This document shows positions 26,134 to 35,516 of a DNA stretch of 35,613 nt, piece by piece. Below the pieces are notes generated by a model that worked only from the letters and a program-made list of their open reading frames with translations, searched no databases and was not told the DNA's origin. The stretch is from NCBI GenBank assembly GCA_025352785.1, contig JANXSD010000156.1, forward strand, positions 1-35,613, read 5' to 3'. Within the stretch, counting starts at the first letter, position 1; every line of letters starts with the position of its first letter. The position numbers and the translations under genes were made by a program. The stretch is from Bacteroidota bacterium (lineage in GTDB: Bacteria > Bacteroidota > Bacteroidia > AKYH767-A > OLB10).

Positions 26134-26646
26134 ATGCAACAACAAGTAATATTAGTTGACAAGAACGATAGAGAGATGGGTACCATGGAAAAGATGGAAG
26201 CCCATCGCCAAGGTGTTTTGCATCGCGCATTCTCAGTTATTATTGTCAATGATAATGGCGAAATGCTACTTCAGCAACGTGCGGTGCATAAATATCATTC
26301 AGGTGGACTATGGACGAACGCGTGTTGTAGTCACCCTTATCCTGGCGAAGATATTATTGCCGCTGGTGAACGTCGCCTATACGAGGAAATGGGGATCAAA
26401 ACGAAGTTAGATACGATCGGTAGTTTTATTTATCAATGCAATTTTTCAAACGGACTTACAGAGCACGAATTTGATCATGTATTAAAAGGTATTTATAATG
26501 AGGATCCAATTATTAATGTTGAAGAAGTGGAAACGTTTAAATGGATGAACATTGATCTTCTAAAATCCTCTATAATTCGTAATCCTGAGCTGTACACTTT
26601 TTGGTTTTTGGAGCTTATTAAACAAAATTTTCTGATTTTGGCATGA
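26134..26646 (+). CDS. idi: Isopentenyl-diphosphate delta-isomerase, type 1
   Basis: This 170-residue Nudix-fold enzyme interconverts isopentenyl and dimethylallyl diphosphate in isoprenoid synthesis. The catalytic Cys65 lies in WTNACCSHP, with metal-binding His24, His30 and His67. The Nudix-like helix GERRLYEEMGI follows, and the acidic pair sits in TEHEFDHV (Glu110, Glu112), matching the E. coli Idi arrangement. Length is typical (about 170-180). The start is the first ATG, 99 bases after the preceding stop; no Shine-Dalgarno site is present. It stands alone between cell-surface protein genes. It could feed carotenoid or quinone synthesis, but nothing in the window links it to the polyene-type operon. 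Confidence 0.95.
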   Translation: MQQQVILVDKNDREMGTMEKMEAHRQGVLHRAFSVIIVNDNGEMLLQQRAVHKYHSGGLWTNACCSHPYPGEDIIAAGERRLYEEMGIKTKLDTIGSFIYQCNFSNGLTEHEFDHVLKGIYNEDPIINVEEVETFKWMNIDLLKSSIIRNPELYTFWFLELIKQNFLILA

Positions 26647-27040
26647 TTTTCATAAGGCAATCGCGGGATTTTTTTGTATTGTTTTTTGTAAAATGATTAA
26701 GAAATTAATTAAGTCTTCCTTATTGATTGATGTAATGGATTTTGGCTCTATCAGCTAATAGAACTGATTTATATGCTTTGTTGATTATTTCAAATAAATC
26801 TTACACTCATTTTGCACCAAAATAAAATTTTACATTTTCAATGTGTCACTCTGTAAATTCTGCTTTCGCATAATTTATTCGTGCATTAAATTCTGATTTT
26901 TTTGTTTTTCCTTACATACAACATACATGTTTCTATAATGATTCCTTTCCACTTGTTGGTCGACCTAGATTTGTTTTTGCCATAAGTGTATTAACCGCGA
27001 AGATTATTATAACAAACGGGTCGCGGAAACGAAAAAAGGG
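26647..27040. other. Intergenic region with leader hairpin before the giant surface protein gene
   Basis: 394 bases without a gene. The first 300 bases are AT-rich with no structure I can support. TAGATTTG at 26966-26973 matches the -7 consensus on the plus strand. Downstream of it, CCGCGA (26995-27000) and TCGCGG (27021-27026) could pair around a 20-base loop in the leader, close to the start codon, where it could affect translation. An AAGGG directly precedes the ATG at 27041. Confidence 0.35.
26966..26973 (+). promoter_or_regulatory. Candidate -7 box for the giant PKD protein gene
   Basis: TAGATTTG matches TAnnTTTG and lies 67 bases before the ATG at 27041. TTG triplets nearby (26953-26958) are too close to serve as the -33 element, so the call rests on the -7 match and location. 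Confidence 0.3.
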
Positions 27041-30000
27041 ATGATTATGAGCCGAAATTTACTTAGATTAATTAGTTTCTTATTTGCTGGACTACTGTTG
27101 ATGACTTCTCAACAGTTGAAAGCGAGTCATGCTATGGGAGCTGATCTTACGTATGAGTGCATGGGTGGAAATACCTATAAATTACGTGTATCGTTTTACC
27201 GTGATTGCATTGGTATCAATGCACCAACAAATGTTTATGTCAATGTTCGTTCTACAAGCTGCGGTCAGAATCTTGGAGTCACTTGTTATCCTATCGCGGG
27301 CACTGGTCAGCAAGTTACCTATTTATGTCCTACAGCACAAAGTACTTGTAATGGTGGTTCATTTACTGGAATACAAGAATGGGTTTATGAAGGGGTGATA
27401 ACTCTTCCACTGCAATGTCCCGATTGGTCGTTTTCTTATACATTATGCTGTCGTAATGCTGCTATCACAACTATTAGTACGCCAGGTTCAAATACATTTT
27501 ATATTTATGCAACACTTAATAATACAATTTCACCTTGCAATAGTTCTCCAACGTTTTCAAATAAACCTGTACCCTTTGCATGCTTAGGTCAACAATTATG
27601 TTTTAATCATGGTGCTGTTGATCCTGATGGTGATTCATTAGTTTACTCATTAGTTAAACCAAAGCAAACTGCTACGGCAGATGTAAATTATCTAGCACCT
27701 TATAATGCTGCTAATCCTTTAAACTCTTTCCCTGCTACGCAATTCAATACGCAAACAGGCGACATCTGTTTTACTCCGCAACAATTGCAAGTAACGGTAA
27801 TGGCAGTACTTGTTAAAGAGTATCGCAATGGTATTTTGATTGGTTCTGTTGTTCGTGATATTCAAGTTACAGTTTTAAATTGCAATAATAATCTTCCTAC
27901 ATTATCAGGAATTAATGGAACAAATAATTACGATATGAAGGTATGTGCAAACACACCTTTTTGTTTTAACATTTATTCGAATGATGCTGATGCTGGACAG
28001 CAAGTTTCGTTGTTTGCAAATAATGGAATCAGTGCAGGTACATTTAATTCATCTGTTGCGCAACATCCAACGGGAACATTTTGTTGGACACCCAAAACTT
28101 CTGATATCAGCAATACACCAAATTGTTTTACTGTACGTGTGAATGATGATGCATGTCCTTACACTGGTTCACAAACATATTCGTATTGTATCACTGTGAA
28201 AGGAATTATTGTAGATGCGGGTCCCGATCAATATATTGCATGTAGTGACCAAGCAACGATTACTGCGAATGCATCGGGAGGTAGCGCACCGTATTCTTAT
28301 TTATGGAGTAACGGATTTACTGGACAAACGCAAACAGTACCTGTAGGTACATATGTTGTTACAGTTTCGGATGCAACATGTTCAAGTACCGATACTGTTG
28401 AAGTGAAATCTGCCTTTGTTCCTATCGCTGATTTTACATGGACTGGCTCTTGTGTTTTTGGGCCCATTCAATTTACTGATCAAAGTAATACAGCAGGTGG
28501 AATTTCTACATGGACATGGAATTTTGGGGATGGATCAGGATCTAATCTTCAAAACCCTTCACATAATTATTTAGCTGCAGGTACTTATAATGTGTCTTTA
28601 ATTATTCAAAATATTTATGGATGTATTGATACCATTATCCAGCCCGTAACAATCGTTCCTCCTCCGGTTCCATCATTTACTGTTGGTACTTCTTGCGCAA
28701 GCAATACTGTTGCATTCACCAATACAAGTACACCCATTGGAACTAATTGGAATTGGGTTTTTAGTAATGGTACAAGTTCAACAGCACAAGATCCAATAAT
28801 TATTTTTGCAACGTCGGGAACTTATACAGGGACATTAATTGTTTCGGATGGCATTGGATGTTCAGATACCATTACACAATCATTTGTAGTAAATCCTGTT
28901 CCTGTTGCCAACTTTTCAAATAGCGGAACTTCTTGTCAGAATAGTTCTGTGACATTTACTAACTCTTCAACAGGTGGTATTTCTTATGACTGGGATTTTG
29001 GTGATGGCGATACTTCGATTCTTCAAAATCCTACTCACACCTTTACTTCAAGTGGAAATTATAACGTTACTTTAATTGTTACTAACGCAGCAGGATGTAG
29101 TGATACCATTGTAAAATCAATTCATATCAATGCACCACCATTTGCTGATGCAGGTCCTGATAAAGTACTATGTTTAGGAAGTACAATTACACTTTCAGCG
29201 GCAGGAGGAACAACGTATAATTGGCTTCCTGGTAATCAATCAGGAAGTACAATTTCTGTTTCGCCATCAAGCGATACTTCCTATGTTGTTATTGTTACAG
29301 ATGCAAATGGATGTACTGATACGGATACCGTACAAGTTCACGTGAATGCTTTGCCAATTCCTATTGTAAGTCCTAATCAAATTATTTGTGCTGGACAAAG
29401 TGCAACGCTTTCGGCGAGTGGTGGAATAAGTTACAATTGGAATCCTTCTGGAAGTACCACTTCTACAATCACAATTACGCCAGGTGGTTCTACAACGTAT
29501 GCAGTCAACGTGATCGATTCTAACGGATGTCAGGCAACAGCTTTTGCAAATGTAACTGTGCATCCAAATCCGGTTTCTGTTCTTCAAACCCCCGTGTTTA
29601 TTTGCGGTGGTATGAGTGAAGTTTTAGATCCGGGTCCAAGTGGTACCACTTATTTATGGAATACTGGAGCTACCTCACAAACGATAAGTGTAAATACCCA
29701 AGGTGCATATACCGTTACTATTACCAATCAATTTGGATGTTCAACCGTTTCTCCAACTACAGTAACTGTTGGCGGACAAGTGGTAAATAATAATAATGCC
29801 ATATCAATTTGTCAAGGACAAACAGCAACATTAAATCCAGGTTATACGGGAAGTAATTTCTTGTGGGCTAATGGTGCAACCTCACAAACTATTACTGTTT
29901 CAACATCTGGATTATATCAAGTTACAGTGACGGATGCAAATGGATGTACAGGAGTAATCGGAATTACAGTGAATGTTCACATGTTGCCTATTCCAAATTT

Positions 30001-33000
30001 TACTCCTGTTGATGTTTGTATTACGCAACCTGTTTCATTTCATGATGTGTCGAGTGTAAATGGTGATAGCATCGTTTCATGGTCATGGAATTTAGGTGAT
30101 GGAAATGTTTCTTATCAACAAGATCCTTTACATTCTTATTCTACTTCTGCAAGTTATCCTGTTGTATTAACAGTAACAACAAGTGCAGGATGTTCGGCTA
30201 CTTTAGGTGACACTGTAAATGTTTATCCATTGCCTGTTGCAAATTTTAGTTTTAATCACGATTGTCAAGGATCATCAATTCCTTTTCAGGATTTATCCAC
30301 TACAGGATTAGGAAATATTACTATTTGGAATTGGAGTTTTGGCGATGGTGCAACCTCTTCATTACAAAATCCAACACATACATATGCTACATCTGGTACT
30401 TACAATGTAACTCTTTCATCAAGTACGGCAGGTGGATGTTCTGATACAAAAGTTTTACAGATTCAAATTTTTCCGAAACCAACAATTGCTTTTACGCCAA
30501 GTGCATTAAATGTTTGCGCCAATTCCACTGTTAGCTTAACTAATACGAGCACTTCAAGTAACGGTGCTATCAATACTTGGAATTGGAGTTTTGGTGACGG
30601 TTCAACTTCCTCCTTACAAAATCCAATACATACGTATGTTACAGCTGGAACATATTCAATTTCTTTAACAGGAATTACATCACATGGATGTAGTGCATCA
30701 TTAACAAAAACAATTATTGTAAATGCATTGCCATTAGCTGATGCTGGTTCTAATGCAAGTATTTGCTTAGGTACTTCCACTTCATTAACTGCAACAGGTG
30801 GTACTTCTTATGTATGGAGTACGGGCGTCGCAACGGCAACTATTTCTGTAAGCCCTGCTGTGAATACAACGTATTATGCAACGGTTACAAATGCATCTGG
30901 ATGTACTGCTCGTGATTCTGTAAAAGTAACTGTGAAAACGCTTCCTACAGCAAATGCTGGTCCTGATAAATCGATTTGTAATGGAGGAAACATCAACTTA
31001 ACTGCTACTGGAGGAGGTACGTATTCCTGGAATCCTGGAGGAGCTAACACTTCTGTTATTTCTGTTAATCCATCAACAACTACCAACTATATTGTTACTG
31101 TTACAGGTGCGAATGGTTGTCAGAAAAAAGATACAGCGCGCGTCACTGTTAATAATATTCCTATTGCATCTGCAGGACCAGATCAAGCTATTTGTACTGG
31201 AACTACTGCGTCATTAACAGCTAGTGGTGGATCAACATATTTATGGCAATACAATGGTGCAACAACTGCAACGATATATGTCAATCCAACTGCAGCAAGT
31301 TCGTATGTTGTTACTGTTACCAATTCATTTGGTTGTTCTGCAAAAGATACTGTTGCCTTAACATTAAATCCAACACCAAGTGTAAGCCTGGCAAGTGCAT
31401 TCTTTTGTACTGGTTCCAATGCTGTTTTAGATGCTGGTAATCCTGGAATGTCTTACGATTGGATGCCTAATGGAGAAGTTACCCAAACAATTACCGTTGC
31501 TACATCAGGATTATATACTGTTGTTGTAACAAATGGATTCGGATGTTATGGTACAGCAAGTTCGAATGTTGTAGAAGGTGGAACTGGCATTTCATCAATT
31601 CCTCTAAACGTTATTGCTTGTCAAGGTACAACAGTTACTCTTGATGCAGGAAATCCCGGAATGAATTTTTTATGGTCGACAGGTGCTAATTCGCAAACAA
31701 TTCCCGTAACTACTACTGGTTTGTATCAAGTAACAGTTACAGATGCAAGCGGATGTTCATCTACCTTCGGACATAATGTGATGATTAATCCAAAACCAAT
31801 AGTAAGCTTTACTGCTGGCAATTCTTGCTTAGGAAATGCAACTCAATTTGCTGATAACTCAACATTAAGTTCCGGAAATATTTCATTGTGGAATTGGAAT
31901 TTTAATAATGGTAATTCTTCTGTTTTACAAAATCCCTCTCAACAATATGTAACTGCTGGAACGTATTCCACAACATTGATAGTTACAAGTAATGCCGGTT
32001 GTATTGATTCTATAAAGAAAAATGTTACGATTGATCCAATACCGGTTGCTGATTTTTCTGCGACAACAGTTTGTCAAAATGTAGGAACACAATTTAATGA
32101 TGCATCCACAATTTCAAGCGGTTCTATCACCAATTGGAATTGGTCGTTTGGAGATAATAAATCAGACTCAACACAAAGTCCTGTTCATACGTATGCAATG
32201 GATGGAAATTATATTGTAACTTTAATTGTTGCATCAACTTCTGGTTGTCGTGATACGAGTGTTTATTCTGTAAACGTAAATCCAACACCAACGGCGCGAT
32301 TTACTGCTCCTGATGTTTGCGATGGTGACTCCATGCATTTTGCCAATGCTTCTTTTATTAATAATGGTTTTATAAGTGATGTAGCATGGGATTTTGGTGA
32401 TGGAAATACATCTACTAATGTTGATCCGACTCACCTTTATGCGAATGCAGGAAACTATACAGTTACGCTTACTGTTGGTTCTGATTTAGGTTGTCAAGAT
32501 GTTATTGCAAAGCAAATAAATGTAAATGCAAAGCCCGCTGTTAATTTTGCAACCGCTCCTGTTTGTGATGGAAATGCCGCAAGTTTTACTGATCAATCAC
32601 TGATAAGCTCAGGGAATGTTAATGGATGGTATTGGGATTTTGGTGATGGCAGTTTTACGAATCAACAGAATCCTTCACATGCGTTTTCGAGTGCGGGAAA
32701 TTATACCATCTCCTTAGTTGCAACGTCTAATAATGGTTGTCGTGATACTGCAAGCAAAACGACAGCGATCAATCCAAATCCAACTGCTGCATTTACAACA
32801 TCAGATGTATGTTTAGGAAGTTCAACACAATTTACGGATGCTTCAACTATTGCTTCTGGTGGAATAACAAGTTGGTCATGGAATTTTGGCGACGCAGCTA
32901 CATCTACAACTCAAAATCCAACACATAGTTATACAAATACAGGAACATTTACTGTGGATCTAATTGTAGCTTCTGCGAACGGTTGTATCGATACAGTTCA

Positions 33001-34798
33001 ACAAAGTGTAAATGTGTTCCCTGTGCCAAAAGCGAATTTTGCCTCTAACAATGTTTGTTTAACGGATCAAACAGAATTCTTCGATCAATCATCAATTACG
33101 GGTGGAAGTAACTTTACGCACAATTGGAATTTTGGTGATGCAACCACATCATCGGTTACAAATCCCATTCATTCTTATGCAGCAGCAGGAACCTATAATG
33201 TGAATCTTACTATTACTACTCCTTACGGATGTTCCAATTCAAAAATTATTCCTGTAGCAGTTTATGCTTTACCAATTCCACAATTTACTGCAAGCAATGT
33301 TTGTTTAAATCAATTAACACAATTTCAAGAAAATTCAAGTATTCCAAATGGAACAATCAATGCATGGAATTGGACATTGGGTGATGCTACAAATTCTTCT
33401 GCGCAAGAGCCTACACATTATTATGTTTCGCCAGGAATGTATCGTGTAACGCTGGAGGTAACTTCTGATCAAGGTTGTAAAGCAAGTAAAACGGATTCGT
33501 TGATGATTTATGCTTTGCCTACGCCTTCTATTGCTAGTGGAACGGGTTGTGTGAATGATCAGATTTCTTTTGCTGATACAAGCACAGGAAGTAATAATTC
33601 CATCAGTAATTGGAATTGGAATTTTGGAAATGGAGTAGTAAGTTCTAATCAAAATCCGAACACAGCTTTTGCAAGTGCTGGTCAACATATAGTTTCATTA
33701 ACAACAACAAATGCGAATGGATGTAATGCTACTACTTCGCTTACAATAACTGTTAGTCCTTTGCCAATTGCAGGATTTACAAATGGATCTGCATGTGCAA
33801 ATTCAGCAATAAGTTTTACAAACACAAGTACCATTCCTACTGGAGGAACCCTCGCTGGTTATTCATGGGATTTCGGTGATGGATCTGGAACGTCAACATC
33901 CACCAATCCAACCTATACGTATTCCAATCCTGGAACTTATACAGTTACTTTAATTGCAATTAGTAATGCTGGTTGTACGGATACCATTACGGGGCAAGTA
34001 ATTATTCATCCTGTTCCAACAGCAAATTTCACTCAAACAAATGCTGCAGGTTGCGGACCAATCGTAGTGCAATTTAATGATTCATCTTTCATTGCTTCTG
34101 GAAATATGGTAAGTTGGTATTGGGATTTTGGTGATGGACAAACTTCTAACTTACAAGATCCATCCCATACATATGCCGTTAGTGGTTCGTACAATGTTAG
34201 TCTTACTGTTACTTCTGATTCAGGTTGTACAAATACCTTCACCATTAATAATTCAGTTACAGTTTATCCTGGTCCGCAAGCGGCATTTACTGCTGAGCCG
34301 ATGAAACAGTTAATCTTGAATCCGAATTTTAATTTTATTAACCTAAGTAATGGCGGACAAACGTATGCATGGACATTTGGTGATGGAAGTGCTTCATTGG
34401 ATTTCGAGCCTTCACATACTTATCGTGATACAGGCACTTACAATGTCATATTGTGGGTGACGAATTCGTACGGTTGTCGTGATTCCGTGCAGCATCCTGT
34501 TCGTGTAGATCCTGAATTTAGTTTTTGGATTCCGAATGCCTTTACACCAAATGAGGATGGAGTTAATGATGGTTTCAATGTAACAGGAATTAGTATCGTT
34601 GATGTGAAGTTACATATCTTCAATCGTTGGGGTGATGAAATATTTTTTAGTCAAGGTCGAGAGAATGCTCCTTGGGATGGAAGTGTTGCTGGAATGTCGA
34701 AGCCAGCACAGGAAGGAGTATATGTTTACATGGTAGAAGTAAAGGATGTTTGGGGACAAACACATGAGAAAGTGGGACAAGTAAATTTAGTTCGATAA
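27041..34798 (+). CDS. Giant multi-PKD cell-surface protein with gliding-motility-type (type B T9SS) C-terminal domain
   Basis: 2585 residues. A signal peptide (about 1-29) ends before SHAMGADLTYECMG, which opens the N-terminal domain common in large Bacteroidota adhesins (SFYRDCIGI, CCRN; to about 180). Two cadherin-like blocks follow (VDPDGDSLVYSL; NDADAGQQVSL). Residues about 465-2490 are an array of roughly 17 PKD domains (WxFGDG variants followed by HxYxxxGxYxVxL) and about 10 Cys-containing Ig-like modules. The last 90 residues (PNAFTPNEDGVNDGF, IFNRWGDEIF, EGVYVYMVEVKD) are the gliding-motility-associated domain that directs T9SS export and surface attachment. A second ATG at 27047 has better spacing to the AAGGG at 27036-27040 and may be the true start. 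Likely an adhesin; no enzyme domain seen. Confidence 0.93.
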   Translation: MIMSRNLLRLISFLFAGLLLMTSQQLKASHAMGADLTYECMGGNTYKLRVSFYRDCIGINAPTNVYVNVRSTSCGQNLGVTCYPIAGTGQQVTYLCPTAQSTCNGGSFTGIQEWVYEGVITLPLQCPDWSFSYTLCCRNAAITTISTPGSNTFYIYATLNNTISPCNSSPTFSNKPVPFACLGQQLCFNHGAVDPDGDSLVYSLVKPKQTATADVNYLAPYNAANPLNSFPATQFNTQTGDICFTPQQLQVTVMAVLVKEYRNGILIGSVVRDIQVTVLNCNNNLPTLSGINGTNNYDMKVCANTPFCFNIYSNDADAGQQVSLFANNGISAGTFNSSVAQHPTGTFCWTPKTSDISNTPNCFTVRVNDDACPYTGSQTYSYCITVKGIIVDAGPDQYIACSDQATITANASGGSAPYSYLWSNGFTGQTQTVPVGTYVVTVSDATCSSTDTVEVKSAFVPIADFTWTGSCVFGPIQFTDQSNTAGGISTWTWNFGDGSGSNLQNPSHNYLAAGTYNVSLIIQNIYGCIDTIIQPVTIVPPPVPSFTVGTSCASNTVAFTNTSTPIGTNWNWVFSNGTSSTAQDPIIIFATSGTYTGTLIVSDGIGCSDTITQSFVVNPVPVANFSNSGTSCQNSSVTFTNSSTGGISYDWDFGDGDTSILQNPTHTFTSSGNYNVTLIVTNAAGCSDTIVKSIHINAPPFADAGPDKVLCLGSTITLSAAGGTTYNWLPGNQSGSTISVSPSSDTSYVVIVTDANGCTDTDTVQVHVNALPIPIVSPNQIICAGQSATLSASGGISYNWNPSGSTTSTITITPGGSTTYAVNVIDSNGCQATAFANVTVHPNPVSVLQTPVFICGGMSEVLDPGPSGTTYLWNTGATSQTISVNTQGAYTVTITNQFGCSTVSPTTVTVGGQVVNNNNAISICQGQTATLNPGYTGSNFLWANGATSQTITVSTSGLYQVTVTDANGCTGVIGITVNVHMLPIPNFTPVDVCITQPVSFHDVSSVNGDSIVSWSWNLGDGNVSYQQDPLHSYSTSASYPVVLTVTTSAGCSATLGDTVNVYPLPVANFSFNHDCQGSSIPFQDLSTTGLGNITIWNWSFGDGATSSLQNPTHTYATSGTYNVTLSSSTAGGCSDTKVLQIQIFPKPTIAFTPSALNVCANSTVSLTNTSTSSNGAINTWNWSFGDGSTSSLQNPIHTYVTAGTYSISLTGITSHGCSASLTKTIIVNALPLADAGSNASICLGTSTSLTATGGTSYVWSTGVATATISVSPAVNTTYYATVTNASGCTARDSVKVTVKTLPTANAGPDKSICNGGNINLTATGGGTYSWNPGGANTSVISVNPSTTTNYIVTVTGANGCQKKDTARVTVNNIPIASAGPDQAICTGTTASLTASGGSTYLWQYNGATTATIYVNPTAASSYVVTVTNSFGCSAKDTVALTLNPTPSVSLASAFFCTGSNAVLDAGNPGMSYDWMPNGEVTQTITVATSGLYTVVVTNGFGCYGTASSNVVEGGTGISSIPLNVIACQGTTVTLDAGNPGMNFLWSTGANSQTIPVTTTGLYQVTVTDASGCSSTFGHNVMINPKPIVSFTAGNSCLGNATQFADNSTLSSGNISLWNWNFNNGNSSVLQNPSQQYVTAGTYSTTLIVTSNAGCIDSIKKNVTIDPIPVADFSATTVCQNVGTQFNDASTISSGSITNWNWSFGDNKSDSTQSPVHTYAMDGNYIVTLIVASTSGCRDTSVYSVNVNPTPTARFTAPDVCDGDSMHFANASFINNGFISDVAWDFGDGNTSTNVDPTHLYANAGNYTVTLTVGSDLGCQDVIAKQINVNAKPAVNFATAPVCDGNAASFTDQSLISSGNVNGWYWDFGDGSFTNQQNPSHAFSSAGNYTISLVATSNNGCRDTASKTTAINPNPTAAFTTSDVCLGSSTQFTDASTIASGGITSWSWNFGDAATSTTQNPTHSYTNTGTFTVDLIVASANGCIDTVQQSVNVFPVPKANFASNNVCLTDQTEFFDQSSITGGSNFTHNWNFGDATTSSVTNPIHSYAAAGTYNVNLTITTPYGCSNSKIIPVAVYALPIPQFTASNVCLNQLTQFQENSSIPNGTINAWNWTLGDATNSSAQEPTHYYVSPGMYRVTLEVTSDQGCKASKTDSLMIYALPTPSIASGTGCVNDQISFADTSTGSNNSISNWNWNFGNGVVSSNQNPNTAFASAGQHIVSLTTTNANGCNATTSLTITVSPLPIAGFTNGSACANSAISFTNTSTIPTGGTLAGYSWDFGDGSGTSTSTNPTYTYSNPGTYTVTLIAISNAGCTDTITGQVIIHPVPTANFTQTNAAGCGPIVVQFNDSSFIASGNMVSWYWDFGDGQTSNLQDPSHTYAVSGSYNVSLTVTSDSGCTNTFTINNSVTVYPGPQAAFTAEPMKQLILNPNFNFINLSNGGQTYAWTFGDGSASLDFEPSHTYRDTGTYNVILWVTNSYGCRDSVQHPVRVDPEFSFWIPNAFTPNEDGVNDGFNVTGISIVDVKLHIFNRWGDEIFFSQGRENAPWDGSVAGMSKPAQEGVYVYMVEVKDVWGQTHEKVGQVNLVR

Positions 34799-34806
34799 AT
34801 TACAAA

Positions 34807-34841
34807 TCGGAATTTCTTTGTGATAAAATATCGTTCTTTGA
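34807..34841. repeat. Direct repeat A, copy 1
   Basis: This 35-base segment recurs at 35419-35453 with two differences. It sits just after the giant gene's stop and precedes repeat B by about 60 bases, the same order as in the second copy. Confidence 0.75.
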
Positions 34842-34900
34842 GATCGTGATTTTTCAATCTGAAATTATTTCTAATAAATAAAGGTTTCGTATTCCAAACT

Positions 34901-34997
34901 TTTTTTGTTCATTTCTTTTTTACGCAAAAAAGAAACGAACCAAAGAAAAAGGCGCAAGCAAAACCAACCAACAATTAAACACTATTCTAATTACATC
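34901..34997. repeat. Direct repeat B, copy 1, containing a long hairpin
   Basis: These 97 bases are identical to 35517-35613. The first half holds an inverted repeat (34907-34940): GTTCATTTCTTTTTT against AAAAAAGAAACGAAC around ACGC, a 15-bp stem with one mismatch, extendable outward by T/A runs. It lies about 110 bases after the giant gene and may serve as its transcript end. No other terminator is seen there. Confidence 0.9.
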
Positions 34998-35002
34998 GGC
35001 AA

Positions 35003-35158
35003 TTAAGTGAAATACAAAATGCAGTGGTTTCTAATTTCTTCATCGGTAAACCAATTGTTGGTTCGCTCTTTTGCTTGACCACAGCCGCACGTCAAATGCT
35101 TAAATTGTTCACATTGAAAAATTTCAAATTGTCTGAAACAGGGAGAACAAGACTTCAT
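35003..35158 (-). CDS. Doubtful small cysteine-rich protein
   Basis: A 51-residue frame from an ATG at 35158 (an upstream ATG at 35194 would give 63) contains a C-x2-C pair near the start, then QCEQF and a CGCG segment, and a final Cys (EEIRNHCILYF). The spacing is faintly like small zinc-binding Bacteroidota proteins, but it is not a match I can name. It lies between repeats, and its first codons overlap a dispersed repeat motif (35128-35142). No promoter or ribosome site is seen. It may be a real minor gene, a gene remnant or chance. Confidence 0.3.
   Translation of the reverse strand: MKSCSPCFRQFEIFQCEQFKHLTCGCGQAKERTNNWFTDEEIRNHCILYFT
35128..35142. repeat. Short dispersed repeat motif, copy 1
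   Basis: ATTGTCTGAAACAGG occurs here and again at 35259-35273. A companion motif of the GATTAACARGATT type follows each copy (35186 onward; 35290 onward). Motifs of this kind are widely scattered in Bacteroidota intergenic DNA. Confidence 0.7.
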
Positions 35159-35220
35159 GGCAAGCAGGATTTTTAGAGTTACTATGATTAACAAGATTAA
35201 AATCTAACCACAATTTCAAG

Positions 35221-35250
35221 TCCCTCCTCGGGAGGGATTTAGGGAGGCCG
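35221..35250. repeat. GGGAGG-type dispersed hairpin repeat
   Basis: TCCCTCC (35221-35227) and GGAGGGA (35231-35237) form a 7-bp stem around TCG, followed by TTTAGGGAGGCC. This GC-rich element stands out from the AT-rich surroundings and resembles a motif commonly scattered between Bacteroidota genes. Confidence 0.6.
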
Positions 35251-35258
35251 TTGAAAAA

Positions 35259-35303
35259 ATTGTCTGAAACAGGATTAAAAGATTTTTTTGATTAACAGGA
35301 TTT
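35259..35303. repeat. Short dispersed repeat motif, copy 2
   Basis: Second copy of ATTGTCTGAAACAGG (35259-35273), followed by a run containing AGGATTAAAAGA and GATTAACAGGATTT. It shows the GGATT-rich, quasi-periodic form of the family more fully than copy 1. Confidence 0.7.
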
Positions 35304-35418
35304 AGCTTGCTACGTTTGAATTCATTTTTTTACAATTCGTATCCCAATAGCTATCGGAACGTAATTTTTAATTTATTGGTGGCCGTGAGCGCGTGAAGGG
35401 ATTTTAATATACCATAAT

Positions 35419-35453
35419 TCGGAATTTCTCTGTGATAAAATATCTTTCTTTGA
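35419..35453. repeat. Direct repeat A, copy 2
   Basis: Matches 34807-34841 with two substitutions in 35 bases. The offset of 612 bases is close to the 616-base offset of repeat B, so the A-B pair duplicated as one unit while the spacer between them diverged. Confidence 0.75.
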
Positions 35454-35498
35454 TTTTTTTTTGATACTACTATTTAATTTGATTAGTAGTAAAAAAAA
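35454..35498. terminator. Possible bidirectional hairpin terminator
   Basis: TACTACTA (35465-35472) pairs with TAGTAGTA (35484-35491) around an 11-base AT loop; a T run precedes and an A run follows, so it could stop transcription from either side. It lies between the two halves of the second repeat unit and has no partner in the first. Confidence 0.4.
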
Positions 35499-35516
35499 GA
35501 ATTCGTTTTCCTAATC

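Noticed and set aside
26134-26646. idi as a member of the polyene-type pathway
   Set aside because: It is 10 kb away, on the other strand, in its own unit; the polyene-type product is acetate-derived, so isoprenoid supply is not needed for it.
26934-26939. TATAAT as a promoter for the giant gene
   Set aside because: Bacteroidota promoters do not use the sigma-70 hexamers of Proteobacteria, and such a hexamer is expected by chance in AT-rich DNA.
33335-33688. 117-codon minus-strand open frame and similar ones at 29267-29587 and 30463-30780
   Set aside because: These are antisense to the repetitive PKD/Ig-like gene; the Ser/Thr/Asn-rich repeats avoid stops on the other strand, and the products look like biased shadow sequence.
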